Below are positions 5,715 to 8,422 of a stretch of 8,422 bases of DNA, piece after piece (the stretch's first letter is position 1; each line of letters starts with the position of its first letter). The notes beneath the pieces are model-generated. The model worked only from the letters and a program-made list of their open reading frames with translations, was not told the DNA's origin and ran no database searches. Source of the stretch: an uncultured Phycisphaerales bacterium (GTDB lineage: Bacteria; Planctomycetota; Phycisphaerae; WQYP01); assembly GCA_903868035.1 (NCBI GenBank), contig CAIPTQ010000232.1, forward strand, positions 1-8,422, given 5' to 3'. The position numbers and the translations under genes were made by a program.

Positions 5715-5751
5715 TGACACCAAGTTTGTGCCGCGGCACCATTTGCTGTCA
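5715..5751. other. Nested dyad at the convergent hisC / membrane-protein junction
   Basis: A perfect 12-bp palindrome GTGCCGCGGCAC (5728-5739) is flanked almost symmetrically by TGACA (5715-5719) and TGTCA (5747-5751). A second quasi-palindrome, TTCTT...TCTCCGGAGA...AAGAA, lies at 5689-5711. The 92-nt gap separates two convergent genes, so a bidirectional terminator would be expected, but neither dyad has a T tract. Function is unknown. Confidence 0.35.
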
Positions 5752-6396
5752 CTATGCATGTTCCGTCTTCCTACCCACGAGGCGGTATCTCAACCACCAT
5801 GCCAGCAGCACAAGCGCCAGTGAGAGAATGGAGAAGAGGAGCCGGTTATTGAGCAGCCGCTCGAATTCCGCCACGGTGCCGCCCAGGCGGAACGAGGGGC
5901 TGGTCCACCAGATCATCTCGATGACTCCCGCGATCAGAAGCGAAAGGCCCACCCAGCGCGATTTGAAATACAGCGCACCGCCCAGGACGTACAGACCCAG
6001 CCCGAAGAACCAAAAGATGCGCAGCTCGCGAATCTCATTGGCTTTGGATTCCCAGTCATTGATCGCCGCGCGGAGTTTGCGTTCCGGCTCGTAGTCCTTC
6101 TTGTGGGCATCCGTGAACTCACTGCGGTGCTCCCACTTCTTGTCTTCCGGAATATTCTGCAATTCCTTATCCAGTTGGGCATCGAGGAGGTCGGCCTGTT
6201 TGCGGAGGGGATCGTATTGGGCCACCAGTTCTGCGAGCGACTTGGCCGATTGGATGTCCTGGTCGATCGGCTTTTTGTCGTACTTGTCCAATACCGAGGC
6301 GGTGGCCTCGAAATATTTGACATACAAGTGACGGATGGATTGTGCCGTCAGGGCCAACATGGCCAGAACCAGGCAGGTGATCTGCAAGCCTTTCAT
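5752..6396 (-). CDS. Predicted four-TM membrane protein, unknown function
   Basis: I do not recognise this 214-residue protein. It has an N-terminal hydrophobic segment (about 4-20) that may be an uncleaved signal anchor. A highly charged, mostly helical and probably coiled-coil region follows (about 30-126, rich in Asp, Glu and Lys, e.g. LRKQADLLDAQLDKELQN). Three further transmembrane segments lie at about 127-145, 148-165 and 186-204, and a basic tail ends in KTEHA. With even TM number both ends would lie on the same side, leaving the charged domain on the other. ATG 6396 is supported by GGAGG 7 nt upstream and by a perfect -10 box further up. It is divergent from rpmB and convergent with hisC, so it is a single-gene unit. 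No catalytic motif is visible. Confidence 0.75.
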   Translation of the reverse strand: MKGLQITCLVLAMLALTAQSIRHLYVKYFEATASVLDKYDKKPIDQDIQSAKSLAELVAQYDPLRKQADLLDAQLDKELQNIPEDKKWEHRSEFTDAHKKDYEPERKLRAAINDWESKANEIRELRIFWFFGLGLYVLGGALYFKSRWVGLSLLIAGVIEMIWWTSPSFRLGGTVAEFERLLNNRLLFSILSLALVLLAWWLRYRLVGRKTEHA

Positions 6397-6422
6397 GGGG
6401 CGTCCTCCACAAGAACGAGGCG

Positions 6423-6450
6423 ATTATAGCCGGTATCAGGAATGTGAACA
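6423..6450 (-). promoter_or_regulatory. Promoter of the membrane-protein gene
   Basis: On the minus strand a perfect TATAAT (6428-6423) lies 27 nt before the start codon. Sixteen bases upstream is TGTTCA (6450-6445), a weak -35 (3 of 6). The expected transcription start is near 6416, just before the GGAGG RBS. The -35 overlaps one arm of the TGTGA/TCACA inverted repeat, so a bound regulator could block or help the polymerase. Confidence 0.5.
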
Positions 6451-6470
6451 TCCACCTGCTACTCACATTC
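6440..6470. promoter_or_regulatory. Inverted repeat in the divergent promoter region
   Basis: GAATGTGA (6440-6447) and TCACATTC (6463-6470) are perfect 8-bp inverted arms 15 nt apart, between the divergent membrane-protein and rpmB promoters. The TGTGA/TCACA halves recall CRP/FNR-type sites, but the spacing is 15 rather than 6, so such a protein would not fit directly. It is a candidate operator or a transcript hairpin. Confidence 0.35.
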
Positions 6471-6502
6471 GTTATTCATTTTCAAACACTTTTCCGCCGC
6501 AT

Positions 6503-6531
6503 TTGCATTCCCCCCCCCCCTTTTGTAAGAT
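6503..6531 (+). promoter_or_regulatory. rpmB promoter with an 11-C tract in its spacer
   Basis: TTGCAT (6503-6508) and TAAGAT (6526-6531) match sigma-70 boxes at 4 or 5 of 6 positions each and are exactly 17 bp apart. The spacer is largely an uninterrupted C11 run (6510-6520) followed by T4. Initiation near 6538 would leave a leader of about 22 nt containing the AAGGAG RBS (6547-6552). Slippage of the C run would change the spacer length and hence promoter strength. Confidence 0.5.
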
Positions 6532-6559
6532 ACGCGGCTCGTTTGCAAGGAGCGGCATT

Positions 6560-6829
6560 ATGCCCTACGAATGCGTTTATACCGGTGTCCGTACCCGCAT
6601 TGGACGCCAATGCACCTACCGCGGCAAGGCCAAGTATCTGGGCGGCGTGGGCATCAAGATCACGGGGCGCAGCGCCCGGAAGTTCAAGGCGAACCTCCAG
6701 AAGGTGCGCGTCATACTTGACGGGAAGCCGCAGCGGGTGTGGGCATCCGCGCGGGCGATCCGCACGGGGTTGGTGGTCAAGCGCCTCCGCCGTTCCGAGA
6801 CGTACACGCATAAAAAAGCCGAAGCTTGA
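6560..6829 (+). CDS. rpmB: 50S ribosomal protein L28
   Basis: This 89-residue basic protein is the large-subunit ribosomal protein L28. The family core is clear: YTGVRTRIG (7-15), RGKAKYLGGVGIKITGRS (21-38), and FKANLQKVRVILDGKPQRV, followed by the C-terminal ARAIRTGLVVK. Only single cysteines (C5, C18) are present, so it is the form without the zinc-binding CxxC pairs. AAGGAG lies 7 nt before ATG 6560. The gene has its own promoter and a strong terminator, so it is monocistronic; rpmG, a common partner in other bacteria, is not next to it. Confidence 0.95.
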   Translation: MPYECVYTGVRTRIGRQCTYRGKAKYLGGVGIKITGRSARKFKANLQKVRVILDGKPQRVWASARAIRTGLVVKRLRRSETYTHKKAEA

Positions 6830-6841
6830 GCCGCGCCGGCA

Positions 6842-6870
6842 TTGACCTTCACGCGAATTCGACGTACAAA
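6842..6870 (+). promoter_or_regulatory. Candidate gatC promoter overlapping the rpmB terminator
   Basis: TTGACC (6842-6847, 5 of 6) and TACAAA (6865-6870, 4 of 6) are 17 bp apart. The -10 shares bases 6868-6870 with the left arm of the terminator. A start near 6877 would fall in the hairpin loop, so a transcript from this promoter would carry only the right arm and could not form the terminator. Confidence 0.5.
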
Positions 6871-6893
6871 CGGGGCTTTACGGCCCCGTTTTT
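6868..6893 (+). terminator. Rho-independent terminator of rpmB
   Basis: AAACGGGGC (6868-6876) and GCCCCGTTT (6883-6891) form a 9-bp perfect stem with a 6-nt loop. T residues run 6889-6893. It lies 38 nt after the rpmB stop and 29 nt before the gatC start. Confidence 0.85.
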
Positions 6894-6922
6894 CATGCGC
6901 CCAGCGCAGCAAAGGGCAATTC

Positions 6923-7243
6923 ATGGCAGAGACCACGCAACAACTGGATGCCGCCGAAGTTCGCAAAGTCGCCAAACTGGCGCGGCTGAAGCTGTCGGAT
7001 GCCGACGTGGCGCGCTACGCCACGCAGCTCACGGCGATTCTGGACTATGTGGCGCAGCTCAAGGCGGTGGATGTGACGGGGGTTGAGCCGATGGCGCATC
7101 CTTTGCCGCTGAAGAATGTTTTGCGGGAAGATGTTGTGACACCGACGCTGCCGGTGGATGCGGTGCTGGCCAATGCACCGGCCCGGGATGAATCGTTTTT
7201 TACCGTACCCAAGGTGCTGGATACGGGCATGGGCGGCGGATAA
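6923..7243 (+). CDS. gatC: Asp-tRNA(Asn)/Glu-tRNA(Gln) amidotransferase subunit C
   Basis: GatC is the small subunit of the GatCAB amidotransferase, which converts mischarged Glu-tRNA(Gln) and/or Asp-tRNA(Asn) to the amidated forms; it wraps GatA and stabilises the complex. The 106 residues include the family pattern VRKVAKLARLKLSD (13-26), the helix YATQLTAILDYVAQL, the VEPMAHPLPLKNVLREDVV stretch and the C-terminal APARDESFFTVPKVL. ATG 6923 follows AAAGGG (6911-6916) by 6 nt; the open frame extends to 6842 but that part runs through the rpmB terminator. The final DTGMGGG tail is slightly long. gatA lies 690 nt downstream on the same strand, with a lipoprotein gene between. Confidence 0.95.
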   Translation: MAETTQQLDAAEVRKVAKLARLKLSDADVARYATQLTAILDYVAQLKAVDVTGVEPMAHPLPLKNVLREDVVTPTLPVDAVLANAPARDESFFTVPKVLDTGMGGG

Positions 7244-7263
7244 ACGGGGACATGGAGGTGTTT

Positions 7264-7845
7264 ATGAAGACTCTTGTGATGGTGGTGCTGGCGTGTTCGA
7301 TGCTGGCGGGGTGTGACAATCCCAGTTTCCTCCAATCCCGGACGGACCCTGACCGGCCGGTCTACGGCAAGGACGTGATCCACGTCGAGATCGTCAACCC
7401 GGACCCGCGCGGCCCGGGCGGCGGGGTGCGCATCACCGAGGAGGTGGCGGGCACGTGGAGCTTCACGGTGCCGCAGACCGTCACGCAGGTGGAGCGCAGG
7501 ACCAACGACATCCACCGGTACTCGCTGTTCAGCGGGATTCCGGCGGCGAATGATGTGCCGTTCATGACGATTACGGTGACGCGCGACCGGACCAGCTTTA
7601 CGAAAGCCGACCCGGAGGGCTACAAGGTGGCCAATTATCGCGAGTTTGTGATGAACGGGAACATTGCGCAGGAATGGACGGGGCTGACGAGTGCGGGCGC
7701 GGGGTTCTGCGAACTGATCATCCGCCGGCCGGGGACGGCGGGGCAGACCGGGGATGTGTGCCATGCGATGGCCCACGCGCGGAACGATGAGGAGCAGAAG
7801 ACGGCGGTGGGGATATTGGCGAGCATTACATGGAAACCACAATAG
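7264..7845 (+). CDS. Predicted lipoprotein of unknown function
   Basis: This 193-residue protein has a short signal peptide and a lipobox, LAGC (14-17), so Cys17 should be lipidated. The next residue is Asp18, which in E. coli would retain the protein in the inner membrane; whether this rule applies here is unknown. The mature part is beta-rich in appearance, without a recognisable domain, and has two further cysteines (C149, C166) that could form a disulfide. ATG 7264 is chosen because GGAGG (7254-7258) lies 5 nt before it and the signal peptide then begins correctly; ATG 7252 overlaps that RBS. It starts 20 nt after the gatC stop and is very probably co-transcribed with it. I do not know its function, and its place between gatC and gatA suggests co-expression rather than a role in amidation. 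Confidence 0.8.
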   Translation: MKTLVMVVLACSMLAGCDNPSFLQSRTDPDRPVYGKDVIHVEIVNPDPRGPGGGVRITEEVAGTWSFTVPQTVTQVERRTNDIHRYSLFSGIPAANDVPFMTITVTRDRTSFTKADPEGYKVANYREFVMNGNIAQEWTGLTSAGAGFCELIIRRPGTAGQTGDVCHAMAHARNDEEQKTAVGILASITWKPQ

Positions 7846-7918
7846 TTTCGAGTTTCAAGTTTCGAGTTTCGAGAAAACTTGAAACTTCCTGAAACTGGAA
7901 ACTGAATCCTCGAAACTC
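7846..7918. repeat. Heptamer inverted repeat (TTTCGAG family)
   Basis: Left arm: four TTTCRAG heptamers at 7846-7852, 7853-7859, 7860-7866 and 7867-7873. Right arm: degenerate GAAACT repeats at 7878-7918 in opposite orientation, with irregular spacing. The inner pairing AGTTTCGAG (7865-7873)/CTTGAAACT (7878-7886) is 9 bp with one G-T pair and an AAAA loop. It starts directly after the lipoprotein stop and ends 15 nt before the gatA ATG. The same unit occurs as one arm inside hisC. Confidence 0.85.
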
Positions 7919-7933
7919 ACACGGAACCACCCG

Positions 7934-8422
7934 ATGAATCTAGCCACTTTTACCGCCTGCCAAGTACGTGACGAAATTGCCGCGGGACGTGTTTCCTCGG
8001 TGGAGGCGACGCGGTTTGCGTTGGATGCCATTGCGCGGCTGAATCCGGAGTTGCACGCGTATAACTCTGTGTATGCCGAGCGGGCGCTGGAGCGGGCGAA
8101 GGCGGCGGATGCGGCGCGGGGGAATGGGGGCGGCAAGGGGCTGCTGCTGGGGGTGCCGATTTCGATCAAGGACAACATGTGCAGCACGTTTGGCACCACG
8201 ACGTGTTCGTCGAAGATTCTGGAGAATTTCCACGCCCCGTACAACGCGACGGTGGTCGAGAAGCTGGAGGCGGCGGGGGCGGTGATTTTGGGGAAGACGA
8301 ACCTGGATGAGTTTGCGATGGGGTCGTCTACGGAGAACTCGGCGTTTGGGCCGTCGAAGAATCCGTGGAATACGAAGTGTGTGCCGGGGGGATCGAGCGG
8401 CGGGGCGGCGGCATCGTGCGCG
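7934..8422 (+). CDS. gatA: Glu/Asp-tRNA amidotransferase subunit A, 5' part
   Basis: GatA is the amidase subunit of GatCAB and releases ammonia from glutamine for transamidation. The 163 residues in view run off the right edge, about a third of a normal protein of around 480-500 residues. The amidase-signature core is visible: [12 protein letters not shown] with catalytic Lys79, [20 protein letters not shown], and PGGSSGG with the cis-serine Ser154 (numbering agrees with the S. aureus enzyme). The nucleophilic serine, expected about 24 residues later, lies outside the window. ATG 7934 gives the usual N-terminus; the RBS is weak (GGAA at 7923-7926). The heptamer hairpin sits directly upstream. 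It is in line with gatC, so the two subunits can be made from one transcript. Confidence 0.95.
   Translation, partial: MNLATFTACQVRDEIAAGRVSSVEATRFALDAIARLNPELHAYNSVYAERALERAKAADAARGNGGGKGLLLGVPISIKDNMCSTFGTTTCSSKILENFHAPYNATVVEKLEAAGAVILGKTNLDEFAMGSSTENSAFGPSKNPWNTKCVPGGSSGGAAASCA

Noticed and set aside
5728..5739. Perfect 12-bp palindrome as an operator on its own
   Set aside because: One or two such palindromes are expected by chance in a window of this size; kept only as part of the nested dyad.
7045..7842. A 265-codon minus-strand ORF across gatC and the lipoprotein gene
   Set aside because: It is Arg/His-rich, without an RBS, and opposite two well-supported genes.

Overview
The window looks like a piece of chromosome from a high-GC Gram-negative bacterium, most likely of the Planctomycetota or a neighbouring PVC lineage. 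This is an inference from several clues: a lipid A gene (lpxD) and a predicted lipoprotein imply an outer membrane, the THUMP-like methyltransferase and the L28 sequence look planctomycete-like to me, and intergenic heptamer-periodic repeats of this style are ones I associate with environmental PVC genomes. No rRNA, tRNA, CRISPR array, transposase or phage gene is visible.

Layout, left to right. Positions 1-400 hold no convincing gene; they carry a G-quadruplex-like tract and an array of eleven 21-bp units that reverses orientation in the middle. A THUMP-like class I SAM methyltransferase lies on the minus strand (401-1717). A non-coding gap of about 370 bases (1718-2086) contains a tight cluster of hairpins. 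Then, on the plus strand, come a possible 12-codon leader ORF and a GspG-like pseudopilin-domain protein (2129-2554), followed by an MNT nucleotidyltransferase/HEPN pair overlapping by ATGA (2620-3311) and an intrinsic terminator. Next are lpxD (3439-4500) and hisC (4583-5659), separated by a long heptamer-repeat hairpin. A four-TM membrane protein of unknown function is on the minus strand (5752-6396); it is divergent from rpmB (6560-6829). The window closes with gatC, a small lipoprotein gene and the 5' part of gatA, which is cut by the right edge.

Functionally these are mostly unrelated housekeeping units: lipid A biosynthesis, histidine biosynthesis, ribosome assembly and tRNA-dependent amidation (GatC and GatA are subunits of the same GatCAB enzyme). 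The accessory element is the MNT/HEPN pair, a candidate type VII-like toxin-antitoxin module.

The most unusual signal is in the repeats. Three separate arrays share one architecture: short tandem units whose period is a multiple of 7 (21, 7 and 7 bp), arranged as two arms in opposite orientation around a short centre. A single arm of one of these families also sits in frame inside hisC. Regulatory details worth checking are an 11-C tract that would form part of the spacer of the rpmB promoter, and a gatC promoter that overlaps the rpmB terminator.
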